From positions 64,982,159 to 65,046,158 of the forward strand of contig CM049313.1 in assembly GCA_026874595.1 (NCBI GenBank): a stretch of DNA of 64,000 nt, in the 5' to 3' direction. Below are positions 12,240 through 26,241 of the stretch, one piece after another. Position 1 is the stretch's first letter, and each line of letters opens with the position of its first letter. Under the pieces are notes generated by a model. The model did no database searches and had not been told where the DNA came from. It saw only the letters and a list, made by a program, of their open reading frames with translations. The DNA comes from Sipunculus nudus (lineage: Eukaryota > Annelida > Sipuncula > Golfingiida > Sipunculidae). A program made the translations under genes and the position numbers.

Positions 12240-13400
12240 ATAAAGGAAATAAATGTCACGAACATGCTAATCAATATGTAAATATGATAATTCATTATTA
12301 TAACTGTCCATTTTGACTAAAATGTAGAAAAGCGTAAAAGGTGTGACCAAAATCCCTTTTATACTATATTATTTATTCAAGATAATAACTTTCAACTGCA
12401 TATTGCATACGTGTTTTTCTTAAATTTGTTCTCTGTATATAGAAGGAATTGAAAAATAAACTTCATGGCAAAAAAAAAAAATAAATAAATAAATAAACAA
12501 TTCTGAGATAAATAGTATTTTAAATGAAAATAATTTACATTTACTATATTGGTATGGTTTAAAGGCACTGTAGAATATACTTGAGCCTTGTAACAAGCCG
12601 TATATATAACGTAGGTATTTAGTTTTATGACCTATTTTCGGACTACGGTATACGGTCCGAATTTAGACATTTAGCCATAAATAATGCTCTGAACTTTGTA
12701 AAGTTCCGCAGGTTCAATAAATTTTTACCCGGACTCTCTCAGTCTGATAGTATAAACTACTCTTTATGAGCTAATCTGCTCCAATTTGTTTCATAAATTG
12801 AAAATATCTGAAATAAATATGCAGACCAAAAGTACATTTATATTAGTATTAAATAACAAGTATAAAATATATTTCTAATGAAAACACAATTTTAATATGT
12901 TAACATCTCCTTGATACAGTTTTAAATTATAAATTATTTGCTCACTCCTTTAAACAATAATCAGGTCACTTGAAACATGACGCGTCAATACCAATTTTTC
13001 AGATCAGTGAGCTAACAACAGTGGCAAGAAACGGAACTAAGTCTGTTAGTGCGGTATAGGCTCTCAATGGGAATTTGAATTATTAGCTATTTATCACTAC
13101 AAATTCGTGTCATTGTCGCCATCCAAGTCAGAACGCAGCCACAACTATACGTCACTATGACGTGATTTCTGAATGTCTCTTTACATATTAGACTAATTGT
13201 TGCTTGCGGGTTACAATTGAAGATTCTAACGTGAGAAACTGTATCAGCCAATTCTTTTGAGATAGACATAACTGCATACGAAATACATACGATATTTCTG
13301 GAGAACATCAGTCAGCATGAACTTTCTATATGTGATACCCAGTATCCTGAGGGTAACCATGGTGAATATTAAGCAAGGTAGGCCTTAATCTTTTTTTTAA
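12240..13400. other. No gene seen
   Basis: AT-rich, with A runs near 12470. Nothing recognisable as protein or RNA. Confidence 0.55.
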
Positions 13401-13424
13401 TATAACATTAAACACCCAGGACCC

Positions 13425-13610
13425 ACAGGTTTGATAGACACCGGGCCTGGGTGACCCCAGGATACAAAATAATATGATAAGAAGCGAGTGCTACCGCCCT
13501 GTCACGTAGTCCCAAACCGAAATGGAACTGCAGATGTACATACTTAGATTAAGAATTAGATAAGACAGCATTAAAATGGAGGCGGTTACCTCCATAAAAA
13601 ATATGTTTGA
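13425..13610 (+). mobile_element. SINE copy, 3' part
   Basis: GAGTGCTACCGCCCTGTCAC, CCCAAACCGAAATGGAA, AAGAATTAGATAAGACAGCA and AATGGAGGCGGTTACCTCCA match the reverse of 17095-17260. The tRNA-like head is missing, replaced by CCCAGGACCCACAGG sequence. Confidence 0.65.
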
Positions 13611-13619
13611 GTAAAAAAA

Positions 13620-16360
13620 AAATAAAAAAAATGATCATGCATTGGCCTCGTTCCGGGGGAAGGGGCACATACCCCTTACTTTTTTAAGGGGTTGGGTAAA
13701 ACACAGATTTCAAGGGTAAAATTTTAAAGTCAATAATCTTTAAGTTATGCATCTTCATATTGAGACAATTAAATAGTGCATGCATGTATCAGTTGCCTCA
13801 CTGAAGTGTCATAAATGTTAGCTCATGATTTTGAATATTCAAATCAAATGTAAATATAAAATAATAATATCGTCTTATAAATTACGAAAAAATATGTGAA
13901 AATAAGTAAAATTAGGTGAAATGTATATTTTCATAATATGTGGTTTGCGTGTTATGCTCGGGAGGGTTTTTTTTCCATGAGGGGGGAGGGGGGGGGGACT
14001 TCTGTCGGTAAACCTTTAGATTCTCTCCATCACAGTTTTTTTAGCAAATAATCCCCATGGCAGTTATCTTGTTAATCGTACCATAGCGATAGAGTACTAA
14101 TAAAGATTTAGATCTTACAAATTCATTGCAGCTGAAAAGAATATTTATCGAGTACGAGACTGATATGACAGCTTCCTTGCCAAGCGACTCCGCGGTGTTC
14201 TCGGCGATGTATCAGCGATAGGCAAACGCTGGTAGCCAGATCAAAAAAAAATTAACACCTAGATGTGAGGTTTCTTAACAAGATCGTAAGCAACATCGGA
14301 CGCGATTCGCGATCCCAGTACTGACTCTTTCCTATTGTATCTCCATGGTTATACCTCCTTCAGAAGTGTTTGTTTCCTCTTGGTACGTTGGTGGTTGATT
14401 GGTTGGTTTGTTAGCATGCATATTTAATGAATAAGTTATGATTGGATATTTATGACGGGTTAGGGTAATACCCAATTAACAAGCCATTAAATATTTTTAG
14501 ATCACCTGGATCCCCATAATATATTTTAATTCAAATTAAACTTTTTATTGTGAGGCCACACATTGGTTTCAGGGATGTCCTGGTTATCGAACCCATCTAC
14601 GATGAGGCTGGTGACAAATCTGTCCTGTTTGCGGTATAAAATAAATCTTTTGTCGGTATATTTGAGATGGACAAGAAGGACAGATGGTCAAAATCAGTCA
14701 TGTAGACAAACTGTTTTGTCCTATATGTGTCGAATTAGTCTAGAATGCATATGCGTTGGTTTTTACTAAACATGCTTCCATTACATATATATTAATGATA
14801 ACTCTCTGATAGTGATCTTATTTTTTCCCAAGTGAATTATTTACGTCTATATTTTTTCGCTATGTCTTAATTTTCTTTTCAATGTCGATTTTAATTTTCT
14901 GTCGAGGGCAATACTTGAATATAGAGTATCTTTTATTATTTTTCTTAACGGTGTCTAATGATATGCATTACGTGTTCAATACAATGAAATATGTAAAATT
15001 ATTTGAATAGGCTTTTTGCATGAAAAGACGGCTGTATAACTTTCGTATAATAATAATAGTTATAAATGAAATTAAAAAAATAAATCATTATAATAATAAT
15101 AAAATCATTAATAATAAAATCAATAATAAAATCAAATACCTTGCTCTCCAGACCAACCTACCATTTAGTACCGTAGTGTCACCACCTGGTGGCAGTGCCA
15201 ATGGCATTACGTAGTGAAATAAGATGTACAATCAGTCCAATGACCCAGGTTTCAGATATATTTCAAGATCAACCAAAAACATATAACCCTCATGCTTATA
15301 ATTTCATTAACTCCTAACTGATACATGGTTTATTAAGAGACATTGTACATAAAAAACTGCCAGGACCGTTATTTATAAATAACTATGGAATAATAATGAA
15401 ATTGATGAAGGAATTATCTCGAAATCGTTATGTTCACCAGCACGTTTTATCCCCCCCCCCACCCATTAAAAGTGAGGGGGACAACATTTTTTTCCATCAT
15501 CATTAACAAAAGTGAGGGGGGGCATGTCCCACTCGACACCTTGAAACAATTTACGTGGTCAAAACATGACCTCCTTTTTACTTATTCGATGGCGTTAATA
15601 ACAAGCATTGTCCCACGTGTCGTAAAAAGTTAAAATGTGTGAACGCCAACGCCCATGTAATTAAAAAGTCCTCAGACTAATTTATATTACCTATCATGTG
15701 TGATAATCCTTTTTTAATGGTGTTTTGACACACAACCGCCGTTAGTGCAGAAAGGTGTGCTATATTAACAAAAGAGGTGCGATATTTACCTGCTATTTAA
15801 CACGATTGTTTCTCTTGAGAGAGTGCACGAGAATCTTAAATCATACAGATATATCTGCACTCCACTTCAAGTGATTTCATCCATGCAGTCATGCTGTCTT
15901 TGATGTGTTAAAAGTCGTGTTCTGCCTTGACCTTTAATTCAATGGCTGCACTAACCTTATAGAACAAAAATCTCTATATAAAAGCATTTATACAGGTCAA
16001 AAGGTTTATTTACTCTCAAGACACCCATCATTTCAGATAAAATTAGATACAAAACATGTAACTTTAACTGTAACTGGTTTCCTCAGATAACCCCATATTG
16101 TATGTTGACCTATCCATTTGGCTCTGAACAGGGTTTGAATTCAAACCATGAACTTGAAAACACTCGAAGAGCGCACCCCTCCGCAAACGCCTAAGGGACC
16201 AACGAACCCACTGAAGGATGTGACAGATGCACTTCCCGTTATAATAAATACACACTGGTCGCTTTGTATCGTTCAACATATACAGCAACCTATTCACAGC
16301 GGTCCCTGCGAAACATATAAACACATTGTACCTATCTTTACAACCAGCCTGGTCGATTCA
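13620..16360. other. No gene seen; shared short repeat at 14540
   Basis: TATTGTGAGGCCACACATTGG followed by TTTCAGGGAT at 14545-14580 matches segments at 32760 and 34240 within the introns, so it is a dispersed repeat. Poly-G and poly-C tracts occur near 13985 and 15450. Confidence 0.5.
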
Positions 16361-16366
16361 ATGTCA

Positions 16367-16471
16367 GCTGGACGAGTTCAGCTGGACGATTCCTAGAAAG
16401 ACAAGTCCAGCTGGACGATTCCGAGAAAGACGAACCCAGCCAGACGATTCCTAGATAGAAGAACCCAGTGA
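16367..16471 (+). repeat. ~35-bp tandem repeat, 3 units
   Basis: CAGCTGGACGATTCCTAGAA, CAGCTGGACGATTCCGAGAA and CAGCCAGACGATTCCTAGAT follow each other with a spacing of 35 and 34 bp. Confidence 0.85.
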
Positions 16472-17094
16472 GGAGGGTCTTACTATTGGGTGTTTAGAGA
16501 AGTTTAGAGACCAAGAGGATATATAAGCATATGTCAGCTGTCGGTAATAACTCATTTTACTTTTTACACAACAGTTTATTGAAGGTTAACGTGGACAAAA
16601 TGTGCCAAAAACCGGCACATAGCTGAGCGACAGGTGTCTTTGATTGGGTCCAGTGTCAACACTGTGTTCACTGAAGCGCGTATATTGTTACTCGTGGTCA
16701 TGCAGCTAGCTGTTAAGCCATATTCATTCCCAGTCCAGCAATGTACCATAAAATATTGACAAAATCAAAGATTATTTCATTTTGTTATTAGACATATTTA
16801 TTCTTATTTTCATGATCATGATTCGTTTTCCGTTCTTTATTCTTTCTTTATTTGTCTCTTTCTTTCTTTCTCTCCCCCCTCTCTCTCATCGTACAATGAT
16901 TTTTATGGCACGGTGTTTGTCCTTCAGAGATCTGCTAAATTACCAAACGGGAAATGAGGTAACGTGGAATCAGGCTATTTTTATTACAGCATTAATTACA
17001 TCAAAAGGCCTTTGATCATAAACTATCGGAGTGCATCCAAAAACAGACAAACAAAACTCAGTTACAGAAGAATATTTTTGTTAGTTTTTTTTTG

Positions 17095-17474
17095 GTGGAG
17101 GTAACCGCCTCCATTTTTTAATGCTGACTTACCTAATTCTTAACCTAACTATGTACATCGGCAGAGTTTCCATTTCGGTTTGGGACTACTTGACAGGGCG
17201 GTAGCACTCGCTTCCTATCATTTTTATTTTGTACCCTGCTGTCACCCAGGCCCGGTGTCTACTTGCTGGGTCATAACACCGAGGAACCCCCAAAAGACGC
17301 ACTCGTATGTGAGTCATACACGGCTGTGGGGCACAGTCTTCCCATTAAGCCTGCGGAGCGCTCACCCTGAGTGGGGGCCGGCCGTGAAAAACCTCTCCGC
17401 CTCGGCTGAAAATCGAACCTACGATCTCCCGGCTTTGAGTCCTGCGCTCTACCCCTGAGCCACAGAAGCCGGTA
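17095..17474 (-). mobile_element. tRNA-derived SINE, full-length copy
   Basis: On the minus strand from 17474 the tRNA-like head has an A box (TGGCTCAGGGGTAGAGCG), an anticodon-arm-like middle, and a B box (GTAGGTTCGATTTTC). The SINE body follows: GGGTGAGCGCTCCGC, CGAGTGCTACCGCCCTGTCA (diverged), CCCAAACCGAAATGGAA, and the end AATGGAGGCGGTTACCTCCA before a T-rich tract on the plus strand. It would be transcribed by RNA polymerase III. Confidence 0.7.
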
Positions 17475-18414
17475 GAAGTATTTCTTATAATCATACTTAT
17501 ATATCTCCAGAATTACTGTCCCTTTCAGCTACTATAGTGTGTTGTGCACACAAAAGCAGTCGAACAAAACAAGAATATTTATTGGCCAAATTTAAATAAT
17601 TTTGCTGATTATATCATATATAATCCAGAATGGACGTCCCTTTCACCAAAACATGTCATCAAAGCAACATGCTCACAACAAGATAGTATTAACCGGAGTA
17701 TTAACCCGTACTCGCCTATCTTGATAGCGTCCAGCTGGGCTCGTATTTCTGGGAATCATCTAGCTGACACAAAATCGTCCAAATCGTCTATCTGAACATT
17801 TATTGACTTATTGACGATCGATATAATTGTATCCAGAGACAGAACAGGGGTGGATTTAGAACATGCCGCGAAAGTCGCCACTCTCTAATTTGACCAAAAA
17901 TTCTAGAAAAAAAAAATAAACCGAAATGCGACTGTTATATAAATTGAACTAGCCCTCCCTGTACATTTGTTTACCTGTGTACCAGGGTGATGAGCTCCCC
18001 CCCCCCCTCCCACCTTTCGACGATTCTACAGAAGGCTGCCTGGTACTTTAGTCTTTTTCATGGGGAGGTGCCCATTGAAATTTGGCAATATTACTGTCAT
18101 AAACTGACGGATAAATTCCAAATGGTATGCTGGAATGCAGGAATGGGGCCTTGGTCTAAGTTACTTTAATTAAAATAATGTCATAGTCACAACACCTCCT
18201 CCCCATTCAAGAAGGTCACGGTCAATGGTCGCATGCTAAACAACTACGCTTAACAGCTCCTGATTGGTAGTCATAAAAATTCTAAAAAATGAAACTGTCA
18301 AATCATGGCTGCCAAACCATGGCAAATGGCATGTCACTTAAGGTTTAATGATCGTCAAACTACTTTGGTTTAATTTAGCTTTAAAATCCATATTAAAATT
18401 AATTTATGATATAT

Positions 18415-19287
18415 TGTTACAGATGTCTCTTTTATCGTATGTGTATGTGCAGTGCTAGCTTTGTCCGTTGCTATGACGGCATAGCCCGGCCCACGCGTAG
18501 GGTCTGACATGTAAACAGCGGTCATGTTAGTCTGGGGTTTCTCGCCTGGCCGAGCCGGGCCGGCTCAGGTGTAAACCCTGACATGTAGAAACACAGCATT
18601 CTTGTTCTAGATGTTTCCTGTAACGCGTGTGTACAGTGTATTATGTATTGTTCATTAGATTGTTATGGGAATGGAAAGTTCTCGGCTTGAGATGACAAGC
18701 TATAAATAGGGCCTGTGCTTTGGAGCCGGAGGGGGGAAAGAAATATTCCAGCGGACACAGAAGCGTGTAAGTCAGTTGTGGACCTTTTCCGATAAGTGCG
18801 GCAATAATAGATTTTCTTATAAATTTGTGACGAATTTTATATAGTCTTCAGTTAGCTTTCGGGATTATAACAAGAACTTCACTTTGAGATTACAATGGAT
18901 TGATTTTGTGAATGAACTGGGCTGTTATTCTCTGAGAAGATTTATGTGAACTGTCCATCTAGGTTTTACGTTGTAAAGGACTTGTTATCGCTGTCGCAGT
19001 TGTGGAATCCAGGTACTGTGCACTTTGTTTATTATGCTGTGTGATTATATTGATTTGCTGTTATACTGTTGTTGTACTGTGTAATTGTATTGATTAAGTG
19101 TATTGTAATGTTAAGGTTGTTTTAAGAATAAATTATAGTTATTTGTTTACAAAAAACACTGACATCTTTATTCATTCTCCTAGACATTTCACGCTGCCTA
19201 GTGTTACAGAATCTGATTTTTTTATCTCTATGACAAAGTTTATGTTCGTCACGCATACGTGATCTGTTGATATTAGGATTTGTAACA
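18415..19287 (+). mobile_element. Solo LTR, copy 2 (873 bp)
   Basis: It starts TGTTACAGATGTCTC and ends TTTGTAACA, flanked by ATAT on both sides (4-bp duplication). It is highly similar to copy 1 across U3 (GCTATGACGGCATAGCCCGG), the TATA box (TATAAATAGGG at 18701), the AATAAATTATAG region and the CACGCTGCCTAGTGTTACAG block. There is no primer binding site or internal region after it. Confidence 0.87.
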
Positions 19288-19735
19288 ATATACATATTTG
19301 GAATCCTGAGAATATTCTCTGTCAGATGAGAGATATTAAGAGTCTTTCATCTTAGGATGGGTCTGATCGGTCACCCATCTTAAGATCGGTCAGACCCAAT
19401 ATCCGATCATGACCTACCGATGCATGTTTACACCTTTAAATTAAAAAAAAAAAAAAAACAGAATGAAAAGATGAAACGAATGTTAATTTTATTTCCGAGT
19501 ACTATAATTGGAATATTTTAATAAATCCCCAATCTACGAATAAACACCTACATTTTTAAGATCGACTGAGATATTTATAAAAAGAGGAACTGTAACTTAA
19601 AAAATGGATGATAATGAACCATGAATCCACCAGTTAGATACGTGTTCTAATGCTAAGTTCCCTCCTGGACTTATTTGTTACCAATTATTTGAAATGTTAA
19701 AGAATGCAGGTTGTAAAAACATATATACAATGAAA

Positions 19736-22700
19736 TTACCATATTAAACCGGACGTGTCTTCTTTATCTAAACAATGTATTAGTGCAATGCTCCTTATGT
19801 CACCAATATAACGAGCCATTATTTCAAAATTGATTACAATTAGGTATATGAATTTATCTTCATCATACAGGTGAATAAATTCTGGATCCCTGTCGTATAC
19901 AGCACCATACAACTCTTTCCTTCTTTCTGTGTAGACAGATAAAATAAACCTCATTCTCTACTGTTTTTCTACGTCCTGCCTCTGAATCTCTAATGTTCGT
20001 GAAACGCCCATTTTCTATTTTTAAAGGTAAAAAATTTATTCTACTCCTTAGTTGGGCCATGAGTGATCTTTGTTTCAGTGTTAAGCATATAGTTAAGTAT
20101 CCTTCAGTACTCACTTTAGATTTTAACTTCACATATGTTCGTAATTTTTGCATATTGCTATATTTAATTAACCAATTACTACAAAATATTCTTTAATATT
20201 CTTCTCTGCTTGTATTGATGGGCAAGTTTAACATCAGTGTAAAGATTAGGTAGGTTCATATTATCAAGGATTTGTGCAATCTCCGAAGAACTTTTTTTTT
20301 GTATTTTGTTAATAATCCCATTCGAATATCCTCTTAGTTAAGCGATGTTCACTCAGTTTTAAAAGCCTGTTCCAGTATCTCAACACATTAAGAAGTCGTC
20401 TGCTCCTACAATCAAACCATCCCATCTCACCACATAAAGCCGGAAGAGAACAACATGTGTGTACCTCCAGAAAATATCTAATTGCTCTCTGCTGAATTCT
20501 GTCACATGAAAGCGCTTTGGCGAATCTCCATATTTCAGAAACATAATCGATAACCGGAGCTACAGCTGAAGACACAACTTAATAAAAATGCTATACGTTA
20601 TATTTTTATATTTCTTAAAAATATAACGTATAGATAAGTTTTAGAGATAATTTGATATTATTGCACCAAAAGCCCTCGAACCAAATTTGCTTTATTTTAT
20701 GAACTCTTATTATAAGCCTTATGCTCGTTAACATAAATTCCTAAATACTTATATTCACAGACTGTCCCTAATTCCTGACTATTAAGCATGAATTTAAATT
20801 TTGTTAAACCTTGCCTTCGGTTTTTAAAATGCATTATTTTTGTTTTTAAATTGTTTACCTTCAATTGCCAGTGATTACACAAGTGCAGAAATCACGGTCT
20901 GTAACTCTCCTATTGACTTTAGAAGGAGTCCTTTATGTATCGTCAGCGCATAATAACATGCCACTGTTTCGCTATTGATTTTATGCCAATATCCAACAGT
21001 TTAAGTAATCTACCAAGGAATTAACAAATATATTGAACGATGTAGGTGACAGAGGGTCCCCTTATCTTACTCAACTAGACACATCAAACCATTCAGTTTT
21101 CATTTGTTGATTTTTACGAACATACGCTTTTGTGTCCGTATAAATTGCTTTTACAGCATTATAGATCTTGCCATCAATATTGCACTCTATAAAACGATAT
21201 AAAAGTAAATTTCCAATAATCGAGTCGAAAGCCTTTTCCATATCCACCATGGCAACAAACATTTCCTAGTCGTTTGCTTACTTATTTCTTATTATATAAC
21301 TTAATATAAATATATGATTAATACAAGACCGAACACTTCGAAAACCATCTGTGAACAGTGAGAAAGCTTCACAGTAATTTACAATTCTTTCTCTATTACC
21401 GAACTATAGACCTTCCCGATACATGACAATAAACTAATCCCACCTGCAGTCTTTTCCCACTTTAGGTACTTGAACAATTACGGACTTTTTTTCCCAGTCA
21501 GATGGTATTACTCTGTTATTAATGCAAAACATAATTAATTTGAAAATATACCTTATAACGTTCCTACATTTGATTATCTCGTTAGGAATGTCATATATAC
21601 CTTTCGACTGTTTGCGTTTCGGGTTATTAACAACAAGTGTGGTCTCCTCCAGCGATATAGGCCTAGGTGATTTAACATTTAATTAGTGACATAATATAAT
21701 ATGATTGCCGATTTCGAACAAGTTCCTTAATATCTCCAGAAAATGTACATTAAAGTAAAACTATCAACTATCGTGCCCAAATTAAGAGGTTGGAAGTCGT
21801 TCCGTCATATCTCGCGTACTTTAAGATTGTTCTGTTACAATTACACCATCCATATACACAATTGGGATTCGTCTTTAAAGATTTTTGGTATTTATACCCA
21901 ATATTCTAATACTTTCCCTAAATTGTTTTTGTTTGTTGAAACCTGTTCAATTGATAATATTTTTCCTTTCATATTCTCTTTCTTTTTCACTTTATAATTT
22001 ATTAAAGTTATTACGAGCGTTTATAAAACACCTCGAAATTTCTCTCCATCTAATCTAATGCCGAGAAACTTTCTGAAAATTAACTCCTTGTTTATAACAT
22101 CCTTCAAACTGATTGATAATTCAGCATCCCAATGTTTCTTATATCTTTGTGTATGGATTGATTTAACATTCCTCTCGTTATATATAAAAATTATACAATT
22201 GTGAATCCATCTATTGTTTAATACTCTTACATAAACATTCTACCAATTTATTCGGATCAAGATCTTCAAATGTTTAATTCAATTTTGAAATAAAGTGATC
22301 TGAATTTGCAAAAACCACATGCAGGTATCAATTCCAAGTCGTATATACGTTTGATTGAAGTGTTGTATCTTTCATCTGCCCTTTAGTATGAATTTGCGCA
22401 TCTGTTTAAACATGCAGATATGAGGAGATTAATTGCTATGCAAAGTTGGCATGGTCTGGGGCTTTAAATGTAGAGGAAACTAAATGCGATAGGTCTGATT
22501 TGTCTATGATTTCCGATACCCTTAAAATATGGATATCATTTATATGCTTTAAGTCATTATGGGACACTAGGAAAAAGTCAACGACCGACTTTCCTCTTGT
22601 ATAAACAAATATAAGATCTTAATATTTTAGATTCATTCAGTCCTTTGCCATCAAGAGTTTTGATTCCGTCAGAAAATCAACCAATGATTCACCGTGTAAG

Positions 22701-22765
22701 TTTATAGTTTGATCCAAGGTTTGATTTTGTAACAAACATTGCTGGCTGTTTAGGTGACTGAACTG
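19736..22765 (-). mobile_element. LINE, 5'-truncated and decayed (endonuclease end, RT, C-terminal domain)
   Basis: Read from 22765 downward: QTLDQTINLHGESLVDFLTE and TRGKSVVDFFLVSH (endonuclease end, 22720-22560), SLEETTLVVNNPKRKQSKGI and IPNEIIKCRN (RT start, about 21660-21560), VDMEKAFDS (21250), WQLKVNNLKTKIMHF (20880-20820), an SEIWRFAKALSCDRIQQRAI block (20550) and GEMGWFDCRSRRLL, then KLRTYVKLKSKVSTEGYLTI (20150) and the C-terminal zinc region (20000-19740). Stops and frameshifts are frequent. The clade was not determined. Confidence 0.75.
20591..20633. repeat. 17-bp perfect hairpin inside the LINE
   Basis: CTATACGTTATATTTTT (20591-20607) and its exact reverse complement (20617-20633) are separated by 9 bases. 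It interrupts the LINE frame just before the SEIW block and may be a footprint of a short insertion. Confidence 0.8.
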
Positions 22766-23389
22766 ACCTTGACCTGTACAAAGCCTCCTGATGGATGAGT
22801 AATAAAGACATTGACCTCTGGGTAATTAAGAAGTCTACTTAGGCAAAGCAGAATGTGATGATGACTGATATGAGCAAAAAAAAAACTTGCACGTGTGTCA
22901 TGCTGGTGTCACCTTTAACACAAAACTACTATCATTTTCGCTTTTTATTCTTCATAATGTATGTATCTCTTCGTATCATTGTCATCCCGCTTTATTATTT
23001 TTTCTATCTGTTATTTTGTTGTCTTTCTTTCGATCTCTCTTTTTTTTTAATTTTCTTTGATAAAAACCTGTTTCGTTTGTCATATTTTTTAAGCTATAAA
23101 CATAACTTTTTATCCACACGTAAACTAGTCCAGCAATACTAGGAATGCGGGGCCCTAGTTGTTATTACAACCTTAATGACAAGAAGAAACCACATGGCCT
23201 TTGATCGAAAACCGAGGGAGACCGCTAAAGTTCCTCTTGTTTCATTAGTCTGTTTCCTAATTAAGATAAAATATATTGAACTCTAATCAGTATACCCATA
23301 ATATCATAATTGTTATCCCATTAAATACAAAAGCCTACTAGCGAACACTAGTACAACAATGCCATTTACGTGTGTCGACCAGAAAACAT

Positions 23390-23930
23390 GCGGTGGTTTA
23401 AACAAGTTATGTCATGTTGCATTTGAAAATATATTACAATATGCAAACAACACACAGATGGGCATATAAACTTTTATTTCAAAATAAAAAAAAACATAAC
23501 CACCCCTTATAAAGTATCTAATCAAACTGTCATCCATTCAGAATATGTCGTCCTTATCGTTCGGTCGTAGTCACAGACCAACCGCAACACGTGGCATTTG
23601 AAATTAGATTAGATTATCCAAACAACACATAGATAGGCACCTAAACTGTCATTTCCAAGTTAATAGACCCCCTAACCACTCCTTCTAAAGGTATCTAATC
23701 AAATTGTAATCCATTTGGAATGGTTGTCGCTGATAGTTGGCCGTGTGCTCGGAACTCATGTCCGTTTAAAAATCGATAAAAAATATGCAAACAACACACA
23801 AATAGCCACAAAGATATCTTTGCACGGTAGTAATCCCACAATAACCCCCACGTTAACTCCTAATTAAGTATTTTATTTAAATTATTGTCCGTTTAGAATG
23901 TCTTCTATTCGGAATGTCGTCCTGCCCACA
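23390..23930 (+). repeat. Decayed ~175-bp tandem repeat, 3 units, upstream of the gene
   Basis: The block GCAAACAACACACAGAT recurs at about 23443, 23619 and 23788. Each time it is followed by a CACCCC or CACTCC and TATCTAATCAAA segment and then by an ATCCATT..GAATG segment. The copies are roughly 70-80 percent alike by eye. The array ends about 430 bp before the start codon of the VWA-TSP1 gene. Confidence 0.7.
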
Positions 23931-24358
23931 GTCATCCATCCCGAAGCGTCCAGCTCGAATGACACCTATAAATCCTTTCATAACACACGGAGATTGATTT
24001 AAAACGAGGCCATGAACTTCTCTTGAATGCTGCGTCACGTTTATAAATGAATCATTTACACCTTAGTGAATCTCCACATTTGGCTTACTGAGCAAATACA
24101 AAAGCGCTTATAGATCGTTCATTCAAAGAAATGCTATCACACCCATAGTGTAAATAAAAACTAACAAAAGAAAATATACATCAACTGCGTCGTCTGCTTT
24201 GAGCTTATGAATATGCATATATGATGATGCAGTCACGAAGTTGATCACGTGGTTACAAGATTAAAATTGTTTTATCCTCTGCAAAGAGTGTCATTTGGAA
24301 TTTCTATTTCATTGAATGAACATTAGATCTTTGAGAGCGGTAGACGGAGAAACCAGCA

Positions 24359-24425
24359 ATGAGTATGGCCTTTCACCTTGTGCTGGTCACCCTCGTGGTC
24401 ATGGTAACGTTACAAGCTGAACCAG
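24359..24425 (+). CDS. Exon 1: start codon and signal peptide
   Basis: ATG at 24359 opens 22 codons plus one base. They encode a short polar start, then a hydrophobic core (FHLVLVTLVVMVTL) and a likely cleavage site after Gln-Ala at residues 19-20. The donor is CAG followed by GTGAG at 24426. A second ATG two codons later (24365) could also serve as start. The leading G of the split codon joins exon 2 to give Gly23. The frame and phase fit the VWA exon exactly, which is the main reason to accept this exon. Confidence 0.8.
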
Positions 24426-26209
24426 GTGAGCTTTTTAATAAGGGATTGCTTCATGTTTATAATCATGTTTTTGATCTTTATAAAATAAATTATATAGTAG
24501 TATATAAGCTAAAATGTCTTACGGTGTAGCAATTTTAGATTAACCACGCTTCAGATTAACCCCCGGGGGTACCTGAAATTGTAGAATGTAGGATGAAAAC
24601 TTTTCCCCTCTGTTTCAGAAGGTGTGTTGGAGTTCATCTTGATCTATATAAAAGTAATTATATAGTAGTATATAAGTCAACATGTCTTACGGTGTAGCAA
24701 TTTTTGATTAACCACGCTTCAGATTAATCCCCGGGGGTACCTGGAATCGTAGAATGGAGGATGAAAACGATTACCCTCTGTTTAAGAAGGTGTGTTGGAG
24801 TTCATCTTGATCATTATAAAATTAGTCATATAGTAGTATATCAGCTAAAATGTCTTATGGTGTAGCAATTTTTGATTAACCACGCGCCAGATAATCCCCC
24901 GGGGGATACCTGGAATCGTAGAATGTAGGATGAAAACTTTTACCCCTCTGTTTATGAAGGTGTGTTTTAGATCATCTTGATCTTTATAAAATTGGTCATA
25001 TATAAGTATATAAGCTAAAACGTCTTACGGTATAGCAATTTTAGATTAACCACGTTTCAGATTACCCCCCCCCCCCCCCGCCCCAGTACCTGAAATCGTA
25101 GAATGTAGGATGAAAACTTTTACCCCTCTGTTTAAGAAGGTGTGTTGGAGTTCATCTTGATCTTTACAAAATATGTCATATAGTAGTATATAAGCTAAAA
25201 TGTCTTACGGTGTAGCAATTTTAGATTAACCACGCTTCAGATTAACCCTAGGGGTACCTGAAATCGTAAAATGTAGGATGAAAACTTTTACCCCTCTGTT
25301 TAAGAAGGTGTGTTAGAGTTCATCTTGATCTTTAAATGTAGGATGACAACTTTTACCCCTCTGTTTAAGAAGGTGTGTTAGAGTTCATCTTGATCTTTAT
25401 AAAATAAGTCATATAGTAGCATATAAGCTAAAATGTCTTACGGTGTAGCAATTTTAGATTAACCACGCTTCAGATTAACCCCCTGGGGCGGGGGATAGCT
25501 GAAATCGTAGAATGTAGGATGAAAACTTTTACCTCTCTGTTTAAGAAGGTGTGTTGGAGTTAATCTTGATCTTTATAAAATAAGTCATATAGTAATATAT
25601 ACGCTAAAATGTCTTACGGTGTAGCAAGTTTAGATTAACCATGATTCAGATTAACCCCCTGGGTACCTGAAATTGTAAAATGTAGGATGAAAACGATTAC
25701 CCCTCTATGTTTATGAAGGTGTGTTGGAGTTCATTTCAGAGTAACCCCCGGGACTGTCCCTATGTTTAGGTAGAGAGTTGGAGTTCATCTTTTTTTAATA
25801 TTAGTCATATACTAGTATGTAAGCTAAAATGTCTTACGGTGTAGCAATTTTAGATTAACCACGCTTCAGATTATCCCCCGGGGGTACCTGAAATCCTAGA
25901 ATGTAGGATGAAAAGGATCCCCTCAATGTTTATGTACCTTAATGTTTATTTACTGATAACTATTAGAATTTCTTCTTTCTGTATTTCTGCATTCTGTTGA
26001 ATCTCTTTGTGTGTCACTGGGTCATAGGCCTAGGTTAAGGGTAGGAGTCAACATGATCATCATATGATAAACCTTCTTATAATACTAATTTTTCTCATAC
26101 ATTGATTCTAGTTTTGAATCTTGTTCCTGTCACGTGTCATAATAATTATAATAAAAATAATAATAATAATAATAATATGATAATAATAATGATAATGGTG
26201 ATAATTGTG

Positions 26210-26241
<32 letters not shown>

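Noticed and set aside
17400-17474. Functional tRNA gene on the minus strand
   Set aside because: A and B boxes are present but the acceptor stem does not pair, and the sequence continues into a SINE body that recurs at 13425 and 34590.
23390-25925. CRISPR-like array
   Set aside because: Units are long, diverged and without unique spacers, and the genome is eukaryotic.
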